Of a stretch of DNA of 64,000 nt, positions 52,034 to 60,990 are shown piece after piece. The translations under genes were made by a program, and so were the position numbers. A model generated the notes under the pieces. It saw only the letters and a program-made list of their open reading frames with translations. It was not told the origin of the DNA and did not search any database. The stretch comes from B33-G16 sp964611035 (lineage in GTDB: Bacteria; Desulfobacterota; DSM-4660; Desulfatiglandales; B25-G16). Location of the stretch: NCBI GenBank assembly GCA_964611035.1, contig CAZSWT010000005.1:1-64000 (forward strand), given 5' to 3'. The first letter of the stretch is position 1; every line of letters starts with the position of its first letter.

Positions 52034-52225
52034 ATGGATATGAAAGTAATTGTATACAACAATCAAATAGAAAAGGCTATACGAGATCTAAAGAGAAAGC
52101 TTTCAAAGGAAGGTTTCTATTCGGAGATAAAGGAAAGAAGATTTTATGACAAGCCGAGTGTACAAAAGAAAAAGAAACAGGCAAAAGCTGCCAAAAGACT
52201 CCGAAAAAAGATAAGGAAATTTTAA
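52034..52225 (+). CDS. rpsU: 30S ribosomal protein S21
   Basis: This 63-residue basic protein has the S21 pattern: KVIVYNNQIEKAIRDLKRKL, EGFYSEIKERRFYDKPSVQK and a Lys/Arg-rich tail. S21 helps 30S subunits start translation. ATG 52034 and ATG 52040 are both plausible; GTG 52022 is less so. It stands alone, as rpsU often does outside the enterobacterial rpsU-dnaG-rpoD cluster. Confidence 0.88.
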   Translation: MDMKVIVYNNQIEKAIRDLKRKLSKEGFYSEIKERRFYDKPSVQKKKKQAKAAKRLRKKIRKF

Positions 52226-52256
52226 CCTATTTCGTAACTCAGGTTGTCGGGTTAAC

Positions 52257-52510
52257 CGTTCAAGGTTCACGGTTGACATCCATGCAATATAGCGTAACTT
52301 GTGGCAAGCACCGGATGAACCCCTAATTTATATTCAAACCGAAACCAAATACTTTAGATTGACGATCCGGCAGTATTTTATCTTTCTAACCCCTGGCCCA
52401 GACCTGGTTTAGCAGTTATTTTCATAGAATCTCTGGGCATAGTGTTCATTAGAACCGTTTTAAAGAGCACGTTACGTCGCACCAGGGCAGGCTTGAACCG
52501 TGAACCTGGA
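52257..52510. repeat. Spacer segment flanked by inverted repeats
   Basis: The left end caaggttcacggttg (52260-52274) is complementary to the right end gaaccgtgaacctgg (52495-52509). No open frame is inside. It may be another foldback element and lies directly before the third cobalamin riboswitch. Confidence 0.45.
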
Positions 52511-52551
52511 ACTTTGAACCTGAATAGTAACCTTTGATCTACAGTTAGTGG

Positions 52552-52741
52552 TATCGAGACGATTTAAAAGGGAATCCCGTTAAAATCGGGAACGGTCCCG
52601 CCGCTGTAATCCCGTACCTGATAAAATCAGGTAACATTATCTCAGGTATATCCTCAATCAATGAGGATTAACGTCACTGCCCCTGATTCAGCAGGGGTGG
52701 GAAGGCTAACCATGAGGTCGGGAGAGCCAGAAGACCTGCCA
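52552..52741 (+). ncRNA. Cobalamin riboswitch 3
   Basis: A canonical B12 aptamer: gggaacggtcccgccgctgt with aatcccgtacctgat, cactgcccctgattcagcag, gggtgggaaggctaacc and the B12 box agccagaagacctgcc. It controls the btuF-led operon through the terminator at 52778-52813. Confidence 0.93.
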
Positions 52742-52777
52742 CTATTGTATTATTTAAGGATCAAGGAAGCAGGGTGC

Positions 52778-52813
52778 AGTCCTTAAATCCATATGGATTT
52801 AAGGACTTTTTTT
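52778..52813 (+). terminator. Intrinsic terminator of riboswitch 3
   Basis: A perfect 13-bp stem (agtccttaaatcc with ggatttaaggact, ATAT loop) ends in seven T residues. The upstream segment tatttaaggat (52751-52761) could pair with the left arm and act as part of the antiterminator. An ATG within this hairpin (52793) is therefore unlikely to be the btuF start. Confidence 0.9.
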
Positions 52814-52873
52814 ATAATACTGCTGAAAGGTCATTACAGACTGACCTTCATAACCTTAGGGACACGACAATAT

Positions 52874-53833
52874 ATGATTATAACACAGTTAAGACTCCAT
52901 TTTACTGTAAAGGTTTTTTTAAATGTGTTTTTAATTATTTTTATCTCCTCAGCTCCTCTATTATCACATGCGGCTGTTTTCCGTGATTCTTTGGGCAGAA
53001 ACGTGAAGGTACCCTTTGTTCCCAAAAGGATCATTTCTTTAGCGCCAAGCATTACAGAGATGATCTATTTTCTCGGATTGGGAGAACGGGTTGTGGGTGT
53101 TACCCGATTTAGTTATTTTCCCAAGGAGGCCACAAAGAAGCCAAAGATAGGCGCCTATACAGATGTAAATATTGAAAAAGTGATTACGCTTAACCCAGAT
53201 CTTGTGATTGCCACGGCTGACGGAAACAAGAGAGAGGATGTCGAGATGCTTGAAGAGGCGGGTATCCCGGTCTATGTTGTCAATCCTCGAAAGGTACATC
53301 AAGTTTTAGATACAATAGAGCGATTAGGCACAATATGTGGTGTACCTGATAGGGCAAAACGTTTGGTTAATTCCCTAAGAGAAAGAGTCGCGAAAGTTAT
53401 GAAAGCAGTGAGAAATAGCGAAAAACCACTGATTCTCTTGGTGATCAATATGAAGCCTCTTATAAGCGTGAATCAGAGCACAATACACCATGATATAATC
53501 CAACTTGCTGGCGGAAGAAATATGACCGGGGATCAACCTATTACGTATCCGAAATTAAGCATGGAAGAGGTAATAAAAAAAGGACCGGATGCGATAATTA
53601 TCTCATCCATGGAAAGGGAAGGAGAGTTTGAGAAGGCACGAAAAGAATGGTTTCGATGGCCTACGTTACCTGCAGTCAAGAGGGGACGAGTGTATCTTAT
53701 AGATTCTGATTTGATAGACAGGGCTGCCCCAAGAATAGTTACTGGCTTAGAAGAGATGGCAAAATTAATACATCCAGAAATAAAATGTGGTAGTATCCAC
53801 GGACCACAAACAATCCCGATTTATCGGGACTGA
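52874..53833 (+). CDS. btuF: Cobalamin ABC transporter substrate-binding protein BtuF
   Basis: This 319-residue periplasmic binding protein has a signal peptide (VKVFLNVFLIIFISSAPLLS, cleavage after SHA) and the BtuF/FecB fold: FRDSLGRNVKVPFVPKRIIS, LAPSITEMIYFLGLGERVVG, VTRFSYFPKEA, and EKVITLNPDLVIATADGNKR. It captures cobalamin for BtuCD. The frame is open from 52793, but that codon lies inside the riboswitch terminator; ATG 52874 directly precedes the signal peptide and is preferred. The final codons and TGA (53813-53832) are formed by a palindrome shared with 33519-33538, so the C-terminus PIYRD is probably an acquired end. Confidence 0.9.
   Translation: MIITQLRLHFTVKVFLNVFLIIFISSAPLLSHAAVFRDSLGRNVKVPFVPKRIISLAPSITEMIYFLGLGERVVGVTRFSYFPKEATKKPKIGAYTDVNIEKVITLNPDLVIATADGNKREDVEMLEEAGIPVYVVNPRKVHQVLDTIERLGTICGVPDRAKRLVNSLRERVAKVMKAVRNSEKPLILLVINMKPLISVNQSTIHHDIIQLAGGRNMTGDQPITYPKLSMEEVIKKGPDAIIISSMEREGEFEKARKEWFRWPTLPAVKRGRVYLIDSDLIDRAAPRIVTGLEEMAKLIHPEIKCGSIHGPQTIPIYRD
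53813..53832. repeat. Short palindrome at the 3-prime end of btuF
   Basis: The 20-mer atcccgatttatcgggactg is the exact reverse complement of 33519-33538. It supplies the last codons of btuF and most of its stop codon. Confidence 0.75.
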
Positions 53834-53849
53834 AATTACATGGAATAAC

Positions 53850-54917
53850 ATGAAAGGCAATGAAGAACCGACCCGCACGACTCGCATGCGAGAACGTTAC
53901 AAGCAGAGAATAACGCCTTTAAAGGTACTATACATAGGACTACTATTGACAGGGATACTTGTCATTGTAGCCCTTGTTTCTTTAAGTGTGGGCCCTGCAA
54001 AGATTTCTTTGAAAGATATTCTTGCCTGGTTGATTGGCTATAAAACAATTGATCAAACGGCATGGATGATTCTGTTTAAGATACGGTTGCCCAGAATCTT
54101 ACTGGCTGGCCTGGTTGGATTCACACTCTCTCTTGGGGGTGTTGTATTCCAGGCCCTCCTGAGAAACCCTCTAGCAGAGCCTTTTATACTTGGTGTCTCA
54201 AGTGGAGCCGCAGTTGGAGCCATTATAGGGATTTTTTTTGGTTGTGGATTTACCTTTGGCGTACCTCTTCTCTCTTTCATGGGCGCATTGTTTACTGTTT
54301 TACTGGTGATGGGCATAAGCAGCCGTCATGGAGGGTTAGAATCATCGACCTTACTTCTGACCGGGGTAATCATTAATGCCTTTTTTACCGCTGTGATAAT
54401 GTTTTTCATTACCACTGCCAGTGATAGCAGGCTTCATTCCATGCTTTTCTGGCTGTACGGTGATCTTTCACAAAGCAAATACGTTCAGCTATCAATCAGC
54501 CTTCCATGTATCCTCATCGTCTCAGGTATAATTTATATCTTTTCTCGTCACCTTAACCTTATAGTAGGAGGGGAGGAGTCTGCCCTTCAGATGGGTGTCG
54601 AGGTAGAATTGTTAAAATGGATATCATTCCTTGGAATATCCTTAATTATCGGTATAGCTGTAGCTTTTTCTGGAATAATAGGCTTTGTTGGTCTGATTGT
54701 GCCGCACCTGATGAGGATGATTCTTGGCTCTGATCACAGGCTATTGATACCAGCCTCTTCCCTTGGGGGTGCTGTTTTTTTGATAGCAGCAGATACATTG
54801 GCACGCACAATCATATCTCCCAGTGAATTACCTGTAGGAGTAATAACCGCCTTTTTAGGGGCACCTTTCTTTATATATCTTTTAAAATCACGAGGGAGCC
54901 AATGGACTCAGAGCTGA
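53850..54917 (+). CDS. btuC: Cobalamin ABC transporter permease BtuC
   Basis: This 355-residue FecCD/BtuC-family permease has about ten membrane helices. Conserved parts are RLPRILLAGLVGFTLSLGGV, VFQALLRNPLAEPFILGVSS, GAAVGAIIGIF and FVGLIVPHLMRMILGSDHRL, the last forming the loop that contacts the ATPase. ATG 53850 lies 16 bases after the btuF stop; the frame is open further upstream, but earlier starts would overlap btuF. The stop overlaps the btuD start by 16 bases. It is in the B12-riboswitch operon. Confidence 0.9.
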   Translation: MKGNEEPTRTTRMRERYKQRITPLKVLYIGLLLTGILVIVALVSLSVGPAKISLKDILAWLIGYKTIDQTAWMILFKIRLPRILLAGLVGFTLSLGGVVFQALLRNPLAEPFILGVSSGAAVGAIIGIFFGCGFTFGVPLLSFMGALFTVLLVMGISSRHGGLESSTLLLTGVIINAFFTAVIMFFITTASDSRLHSMLFWLYGDLSQSKYVQLSISLPCILIVSGIIYIFSRHLNLIVGGEESALQMGVEVELLKWISFLGISLIIGIAVAFSGIIGFVGLIVPHLMRMILGSDHRLLIPASSLGGAVFLIAADTLARTIISPSELPVGVITAFLGAPFFIYLLKSRGSQWTQS

Positions 54918-55711
54918 TCCTTAGAGATGTCTCTTTTAGGTATGATAGCCAGTGGTGCCTTGAAGGGATAGATTTTGAGCTTAAAAAGGGTGAGATTGTA
55001 GGGATGATAGGTCCAAACGGCTCAGGCAAAAGTACTTTGTTAAAGATTATGGATGGTCTCCTAAAGATACAGAAGGGAGAAATCCTGCTTTTTAATAAAC
55101 CTATATCCAGGTATAGGAGAGGTGATATCGCAAGACATATTGCCATGGTACCCCAGGAGGAAACCTTTAGGTTTTCTTTTTTGGTCTCCGAGGTGGTGCT
55201 TATGGGTCGGTTTTCTCATTTAGGACTCTTTCCTTTTGAGGGAAAGGAAGATCTGGAAATAGCAAATCAATCTATGAGGCTCACCGGCACCCTTAATCTG
55301 GCAACACGCTCTATTCATGAACTGTCAGGGGGAGAGAAGCAGCGGGTACTGATTGCAAGGGCATTAACCCAAAGGGCGCAAATAATCCTGTTGGATGAAC
55401 CAACATCTTTCCTTGATATACGGCACAAGGTAGAGATATTTGAACTTATTTCATATTTGACCCTGACACAAGGACTCAGCGTGATCATTATTTCTCACGA
55501 TATCAGTCTGGCTGCACAATATTGTCATAGAATGCTCATTTTGAATAAGGGAGGTGTTTATAAAATAGGCGAACCTGCTGAGGTGATAACTGCTGATAAT
55601 ATAAGTATGGTATATCAGTGCCCGGTGCTTGTTGACGAAAACCCGATTAGTAAAACCCCTAGAATTACCATTCTTTCAAAAAGAAAAGAGAGCAAAAAGG
55701 AGATAGCATGA
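54902..55711 (+). CDS. btuD: Cobalamin ABC transporter ATP-binding protein BtuD
   Basis: This 269-residue ABC ATPase has Walker A GPNGSGKST (about 38-46), Q-loop VPQEET, signature LSGGEKQRVLIARAL, Walker B IILLDEPTSFLD and the H-loop IISHD. The subfamily fits FecE/BtuD-type importers for iron chelates, heme or B12. Specificity for B12 is inferred from the riboswitch and BtuF. Its ATGA junction with exbB (55708-55711) shows tight coupling to the energy-transduction genes. Confidence 0.9.
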   Translation: MDSELILRDVSFRYDSQWCLEGIDFELKKGEIVGMIGPNGSGKSTLLKIMDGLLKIQKGEILLFNKPISRYRRGDIARHIAMVPQEETFRFSFLVSEVVLMGRFSHLGLFPFEGKEDLEIANQSMRLTGTLNLATRSIHELSGGEKQRVLIARALTQRAQIILLDEPTSFLDIRHKVEIFELISYLTLTQGLSVIIISHDISLAAQYCHRMLILNKGGVYKIGEPAEVITADNISMVYQCPVLVDENPISKTPRITILSKRKESKKEIA

Positions 55712-56322
55712 TCAATTTATTCATTAAAGGGGGGCCTATAATGTATCCCCTTTTGGTTTGCTCAATAATAGCCCTGACAGTGATAATTGAGCGAACGATA
55801 TTCTGGATAGGTGAGGATTATAGGAGAGACCAGGCCCTGATTAATGAAGTTTTGTCTTTAGCTGAAAAGGGCAATTGGGAAAGGGTAAGGGCAAGAATCG
55901 GAAATTCAAAGGATTTTACTGTAAGGATCCTGGTAGCAGGCATCCTCCATAGGGAGTTTAGTATAGCAAAGGCAATGGAGACAGCTGCCTCGGATGAATT
56001 AGACAGAATGAGACAGTATCTTCCCATACTTGATACAATAATCACTGTTTCTCCTTTGTTGGGTATTTTTGGCACGGTAATTGGAATTATTCTTTCCTTT
56101 GAAATACTGGGAAGTGCAGGAATAGAGGAGCCCCAGGCAGTAACGGCTGGAATTGCCCAGGCCCTTATAACAACTGCCTCTGGATTAGGAATAGCTATTC
56201 TTTCACTCTTCCCTTTTAACTATTTTAATTCCAGGGTTGAAAAGGCGGCAACTACCATTGAAAAGTACGCTACAAGCTTGGAAATAGTTTATGAGAAGCT
56301 TAACCAGTTAAACGATACGTAA
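55708..56322 (+). CDS. exbB: ExbB-type proton channel protein
   Basis: This 204-residue MotA/TolQ/ExbB protein has three membrane segments: near the start (YPLLVCSIIALTVIIERTIF), LPILDTIITVSPLLGIFGTV in the middle, and AQALITTASGLGIAILSLF. With ExbD it powers TonB. It overlaps btuD by four bases, so it is made together with the B12 importer. The stop codon TAA (56320-56322) lies inside the terminal inverted repeat of the foldback element that follows, so the element seems to define the C-terminus DT. Confidence 0.9.
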   Translation: MINLFIKGGPIMYPLLVCSIIALTVIIERTIFWIGEDYRRDQALINEVLSLAEKGNWERVRARIGNSKDFTVRILVAGILHREFSIAKAMETAASDELDRMRQYLPILDTIITVSPLLGIFGTVIGIILSFEILGSAGIEEPQAVTAGIAQALITTASGLGIAILSLFPFNYFNSRVEKAATTIEKYATSLEIVYEKLNQLNDT

Positions 56323-56637
56323 CATTTTAGCAAATGACCCCAACGCTTCGCATCAGGGTTATACATGAAAGAAATTCTACGTAGAGCATACAGATGTCTT
56401 TTTTTGTTATGCCCTCATAAAGGCACAGGAGTGGTCCGAATAATCGGGATTTGCCAGACGGAGATTATAATAGTAATTGTCACGTTGCCCTTCGGCCTCG
56501 AGCTCAGGGCCGGGAGGCAATAAATCCCGATTATCCGGACCCGAGCACGGGACCTTGTTTCAAGGGCATAAAGCAAAAAAAGACATCTGTATGCTCATTC
56601 ACCAGGTAATTTCAAAGAGCTAAAATGTTACAATAAT
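56319..56637. repeat. Long foldback element, family A, copy 2, inside the exbB-exbD operon
   Basis: The ends cgtaacattttagc and agctaaaatgttacaataat match those of copy 1 at 48801-49104. An arm at 56393-56426 (gagcatacagatgtc, a T-run, then gttatgccctc) pairs with 56561-56595. An inner stem (gtccgaataatcgggatt with aatcccgattatccggac) also pairs but has a sequence unrelated to copy 1. It separates exbB from exbD and supplies the exbB stop codon. Confidence 0.78.
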
Positions 56638-56662
56638 ACCACAGAAAAGGAAGGAATATCCC

Positions 56663-57073
56663 GTGAAGGTTAATCTTGGGACGCAGAGAAGGGCCAGGAT
56701 TGAGATTCTCCCTTTGATCGATATCGTGTTTCTTCTGCTTGTTTTTTTTATCTATGCAATGCTTTCCATGGCTATTCATAGGGGCATATCTGTCGATTTA
56801 CCTATTTCTTCTTCTGCCAAAATAGAAAAAGAGCTATTATTAGCCGTAACCATCAAAGATAGCGGTGAAATATTGGTGGATAAGAATCGGACACCCTTAA
56901 AAGATCTTGCCTGGCTTTTAAAACGTAGAGCAAAAGGGCACAAGAGCCCAGGGATTCTCCTTTTTGCCGATAGAAAGGTTTCATGCCAGTTGTTAGTCAA
57001 GGTGTTGGATCAGATAAGAATGGCCGATATACACAGGATTTCTTTGCAGACCACGATGGAGAGCCAGCCTTGA
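56663..57073 (+). CDS. exbD: ExbD-type energy transducer subunit
   Basis: This 136-residue ExbD/TolR protein has one membrane segment (IEILPLIDIVFLLLVFFIYA) with the conserved Asp in PLIDIVF. The periplasmic part includes VDLPISSSAKIEKELLLAVT and ILLFADRKVSCQLLVKVLDQ. It works with ExbB on TonB. The start is GTG 56663, with aaggaagga upstream. It lies beyond the foldback element, so its expression may depend on read-through of a long hairpin or on a promoter in that element. Confidence 0.9.
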   Translation: MKVNLGTQRRARIEILPLIDIVFLLLVFFIYAMLSMAIHRGISVDLPISSSAKIEKELLLAVTIKDSGEILVDKNRTPLKDLAWLLKRRAKGHKSPGILLFADRKVSCQLLVKVLDQIRMADIHRISLQTTMESQP

Positions 57074-57855
57074 GTCGATCGCTCATTTTTGCTTTCTTAT
57101 GTGCATTAATTCTACATTCACTTGTAGCATTGGTGGAGTTAGACGCCTTTAAGAGACCCATTTCTGTTAAGGTTCCACCAAAGACCCTGACCATGAATAT
57201 AGTTGCACCACAACCTGTAAAAAAATCTTCTCTCGGTAAGAATCCATCACTTGCTGTTAAAAAGCCCATTGTAAAAAAAAGGATGACAGAAGAAAAAGTC
57301 AAATCAAAAAAGAGAATTACGCCAAAAGTTGTAAGGGAAAAAAACGTGCAGCCTGAGAGATCAGTAATGAAAGAGAAACTGCCAGAAAGGAAGGAAACCA
57401 TTGATGATTTTTCACCCGCAGATTTTCCTGCAATTAAAAAAAAAGAAGATATCTTTTTAAAAGAAGATACTGTTTTTATACCTGATATGGTAGATATACC
57501 ACGAGCCTCACCAAACATAAAAGATACGCCTCACAAGGTAAAGAAAGAGGACATATCTGGTTCACTTTCTGCTATTCCTATTACCTATGCCATCCCTATT
57601 TACAAGAGCAATATTTCTCCACTATACCCATTACTGGCAAGGAAAAGGGGATATCAGGGGACGGTGCTCTTAGAGGTTTTGGTAAGCAAGGATGGCAAGG
57701 CCGCCTCTATCCAGTTAGTTAGATCAAGTGGCTATGAAATTTTAGATAGAGCTGCTATAAAGGGGGTCAGAAATTGGCTTTTTCATCCTGCAAAAAGGGG
57801 AGATGAGTTGATTGAGATGTGGGTAAAGATACCCATTCGGTTTACACTCAATTAG
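57070..57855 (+). CDS. tonB: TonB family energy transducer
   Basis: TonB links the ExbBD motor to outer-membrane receptors such as the BtuB-like protein at 28.8 kb. One N-terminal anchor (SLIFAFLCALILHSLVALVE) is followed by a Lys/Pro/Glu-rich spacer and a C-terminal TonB domain: YPLLARKRGYQGTVLLEVLV, SSGYEILDRAAIKGVRNWLF and HPAKRGDEL. I prefer TTG 57070, which overlaps the exbD stop (TTGA) and has ggagag upstream. The frame is open back to ATG 56983, which would add a hydrophilic leader before the anchor, unusual for TonB. Confidence 0.85.
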   Translation: MSRSLIFAFLCALILHSLVALVELDAFKRPISVKVPPKTLTMNIVAPQPVKKSSLGKNPSLAVKKPIVKKRMTEEKVKSKKRITPKVVREKNVQPERSVMKEKLPERKETIDDFSPADFPAIKKKEDIFLKEDTVFIPDMVDIPRASPNIKDTPHKVKKEDISGSLSAIPITYAIPIYKSNISPLYPLLARKRGYQGTVLLEVLVSKDGKAASIQLVRSSGYEILDRAAIKGVRNWLFHPAKRGDELIEMWVKIPIRFTLN

Positions 57856-57915
57856 ATTCAAGGTTCAAACAAGAATCAGCTATACAATCGATATACTTTT
57901 TAGCCGAGCTTAGAT

Positions 57916-60099
57916 TTGGATAAGACCGCCTTCAAGATCTATCTTATCACTCTGGTTTTAAGCCCTCTCCTTTTTGGGGCTGTCCATACCTACGCCTATA
58001 CAATCATGTCTCTGGGGGTATTGGTCGGTGGCCTTTTATTAGTGATAAAGAATATACAAAAAGACCCTAAAAACAAGGCATACAAGGTTCAATTCCCACG
58101 CACTAGCCTTAATTTTGCCTTTTTAATCCTTTTAATCTTCCTTGTTTTCCAGGTCATTCCATTGCCTGATTTTCTTTTAGAATTTTTATCGCCTGAGGCG
58201 ATGGTTGTTGCGTGGAAATCGTTACCTGCCTCAACCACCCTCATTTCAGAAAGCCCTGCCAGAGACTGGTTTTCTCTCTCACCATATTATTACCCTGTCC
58301 GCATGTCCATAATACGATGGACTGTTTATGTGCTCTTTTTTCTTGGCTTAACCCAGGTGCTCAATTCCCAAAGGAGAATTGAGCTCACAATCTTTTTGAT
58401 ATTGATAACAGCTTGTTTTGAGGCCCTCTACGGCCTGGCAGAGGCCTATTCAGGGTCTGGGCATATCTGGTGGTTCAAAAAAATGCCGCATTGTTTAGAT
58501 GTAACCGGGACCTATATTAACCGAAATCACCTCGCAGGATTGATGGAGATGTGCGTGCTTTTGGCCGCTGCCTATGCAGGTGCATTCTCGGCTAGAAAGA
58601 AAAAGCGACAGATTATTTCAGACCATAAGGCCAGCCTAAGGGGCAGGCTTTCACAATTCCTATCCGGGGAACAACGATTCAATAAAAGAATTTTGATACT
58701 CTTTGCCGGTGCAGTGATAGGTATCGGAATTGTTTTCTCTGCCTCTCGGGGCGGCATGATATCGGCAGCAGGGGCCATGTTGTGCATGAGTTTGTTTTTC
58801 ATTTGTAGGAAAAATCATCGCAGAAAGGGATTTATCATACTTTTTCTGTTTTTCATTACATCAGTTTATGCTCTTCATATCGGCGCTGAGTATCCGATAG
58901 GGCGGTTTAAATACTTTGATGTAGATTTTAAGGATAGGGTCAGGTTAGCTCAAAAAACAATGGATATGTTTGATGATTACAAAGTAACAGGTATAGGGGT
59001 TGGGAATTTTCAGTACGCCTATCCCAAATATCAGGCCTCTGAAGATAAAAACGTCTTTATACGACATGCACACAATGACTGGGCCCAATTTTTGGCTGAA
59101 GCAGGAATCATAGGTTTTTGCCTATTCTTGGCTGGAATATTTTATTATGTTTATCAGACACTAAGGTTGTGGAGAAAAAGGACTGATCCCTTTGCAATCT
59201 GCCTCGGGGTTGCCCCTTTAGCTGTTATGACTGCCATGGCGATTCACTCCTATTCTGATTTCAATCTTCATATTCCTGCCAACTGTCTGATGCTTATAGC
59301 CATCATGGCCATTGGATATAGTGCTCTTCATCTGGAGAGGCATCATGGACGAGATAAAACCCTGTACCGTTACCATACCATACATTTAAAATATAAAGGG
59401 GTTTTAGCCTTGCTTTTGGTTCTGGGGCTTATTATCTGGAATGGTATCTGGACTATCAGACATTTTATGGCCGAGGCCTACTGTAATACTGTTACCAACT
59501 CAACCCTGAATAGAGATCAACACCCACCCTTGGAAGAAATCAAGGAGGCCATTAGAAAGGACAGATGGAATGCGGAGTATTGGTATAAACTAGCGAGGAA
59601 ATTAAGGAAAAACAGAGACAGCAAGAGGGGAAATCTTGAAGTTGATGATGAAGAGCGCCACAGATATCAGATGGAAATCATCGGGGCCATGGAGGAGGCT
59701 GTGCGGTTGAATCCTTTTAGCGCAGGATATCATATACGGCTGGGATGGGAATATGCCTACCTTTGGAAAGATCCAGATTACCGCCACAGATGGCTGCCAG
59801 CAGCAGATTTATCTATGGAAAGGGCGACCTATTTTGCAGGCGAGAAAAATCCCTATCTTCATGTGCATTTGGGAAATTATTGGACATTTCGATCAAAGAC
59901 AATTAATCCTGCTAAGCCTGAATGGGAGACCGCCTGGACCAAGGCCTGCTGGCATTATAAGAAGGCCCAGAGCCTGGAAAAAAGGAAGAGATTGTCAGGT
60001 ACTATAATGAAATATGTATGGAAATACTATCCTGACAAGGAATTTGTCAGCAAGGTCTTGCTCACTGAAAACCAAAGTCTTTTAGATGAGATGAAATAA
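57916..60099 (+). CDS. O-antigen ligase / polymerase-like membrane protein with C-terminal TPR-like region
   Basis: This 727-residue protein has about twelve membrane helices in its first 490 residues. The Wzy/WaaL-type periplasmic loop is recognised by RLAQKTMDMFDDYKVTGIGV, GNFQYAYPKYQ and HAHNDWAQFLAEAGIIGFCL. The C-terminal part (about 530-727) is soluble, with helical repeats (LEEIKEAIRKDRWNAEYWYK, MEEAVRLNPFSAGYHIRLGW), as in exopolysaccharide-type ligases. It should polymerise or transfer a surface polysaccharide. The start is TTG at 57916, after the tonB stop by 60 bases. It opens the exopolysaccharide locus at the end of the window. Confidence 0.83.
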   Translation: MDKTAFKIYLITLVLSPLLFGAVHTYAYTIMSLGVLVGGLLLVIKNIQKDPKNKAYKVQFPRTSLNFAFLILLIFLVFQVIPLPDFLLEFLSPEAMVVAWKSLPASTTLISESPARDWFSLSPYYYPVRMSIIRWTVYVLFFLGLTQVLNSQRRIELTIFLILITACFEALYGLAEAYSGSGHIWWFKKMPHCLDVTGTYINRNHLAGLMEMCVLLAAAYAGAFSARKKKRQIISDHKASLRGRLSQFLSGEQRFNKRILILFAGAVIGIGIVFSASRGGMISAAGAMLCMSLFFICRKNHRRKGFIILFLFFITSVYALHIGAEYPIGRFKYFDVDFKDRVRLAQKTMDMFDDYKVTGIGVGNFQYAYPKYQASEDKNVFIRHAHNDWAQFLAEAGIIGFCLFLAGIFYYVYQTLRLWRKRTDPFAICLGVAPLAVMTAMAIHSYSDFNLHIPANCLMLIAIMAIGYSALHLERHHGRDKTLYRYHTIHLKYKGVLALLLVLGLIIWNGIWTIRHFMAEAYCNTVTNSTLNRDQHPPLEEIKEAIRKDRWNAEYWYKLARKLRKNRDSKRGNLEVDDEERHRYQMEIIGAMEEAVRLNPFSAGYHIRLGWEYAYLWKDPDYRHRWLPAADLSMERATYFAGEKNPYLHVHLGNYWTFRSKTINPAKPEWETAWTKACWHYKKAQSLEKRKRLSGTIMKYVWKYYPDKEFVSKVLLTENQSLLDEMK

Positions 60100-60344
60100 A
60101 AGATCGCTCGATCGATGGTTCAAAAAGCATAGCCTATAATCACTTTTAATGATGTTATTTTATTTTTTCATTATTAGACCAATGCTGGGCTCTATCTATA
60201 TTATTTAGCTGCGTAAATGTATGTAGGGCAAATTCTTGCGAGATAATGGGAAAAAATTCTAAAAAAATCAGATAAATACCAATACCATTTTTCTCTATGG
60301 TATAGTATTAAGAGAGAAGTGTAATTTTTTAGGAGGTGTGTGCT

Positions 60345-60944
60345 ATGAAAAAGTTTCTAAAGGATAAAAGACGTTTTGTATGTGTAGGCACTTTTTTAGC
60401 GATTACTTTTTTAGCTGTACCGGTTATGGCTGCGAAAATAACTCCAGAAGACAAGCTTCGGAAGGCTGAAGAATTATCAATCAAGGCCTCTGAAATGGCA
60501 ACTAAGGCCAAGGTGTCTTATAATGTAGGGCTTGCTAAAAAATCTCTGGAACTCGCTAATCAGGCCACATATCTTGTCTTAGAGGTAGTTACTGAGGCAC
60601 AAAAGAAAGATGATCCTGCGCTGGCACAGGCGGCAATAAATACAGCCAATAGTGTTAGAAAAGCCATTACTCAAATCATAGCTGCAGCCACATTTATTTC
60701 CCAGATCAGTGAAGACCCAAAAACCATCGCTGATGTCAAAGAGATTTTGAAGAAGGCTAATAATGCCAAAGAACTGAATAATAAGGCCATTCAGGTAGTC
60801 CGCTCATCCTTGGTTGAACCTGGTGAAAAGGTAGCATCAGAAAAGGGAGCACCTAAAGCAGAACCACCAGACACAGAAACTACTGAGATTGAGGCCTACC
60901 AGCAAATTGAGGTCTACCAGCAAGAGGTTAGCCCTTCTCAATGA
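60345..60944 (+). CDS. Periplasmic helical protein of unknown function in the polysaccharide locus
   Basis: This 199-residue protein has a signal peptide (FVCVGTFLAITFLAVPVMAA, cleavage after the second AA). The mature part is Ala/Lys-rich and helical: EELSIKASEMATKAKVSYNV, LAKKSLELANQATYLVLEV and AAINTANSVRKAITQIIAAA. Internal similarity suggests a helical-repeat structure. The ATG 60345 has an excellent aggagg at 60331-60336; the GTG at 60336 would overlap it. I do not recognise the family. It lies between the ligase and the outer-membrane barrel gene. Confidence 0.65.
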   Translation: MKKFLKDKRRFVCVGTFLAITFLAVPVMAAKITPEDKLRKAEELSIKASEMATKAKVSYNVGLAKKSLELANQATYLVLEVVTEAQKKDDPALAQAAINTANSVRKAITQIIAAATFISQISEDPKTIADVKEILKKANNAKELNNKAIQVVRSSLVEPGEKVASEKGAPKAEPPDTETTEIEAYQQIEVYQQEVSPSQ

Positions 60945-60990
60945 TTGATATGATAACCTAAAAGGCCCGCTTACTTAAAGGAGTTGATCT

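Noticed and set aside
52793..52873. Extended N-terminus of btuF starting at 52793
   Set aside because: That ATG lies inside the riboswitch terminator stem, and the extra 27 residues precede the signal peptide. ATG 52874 fits better.
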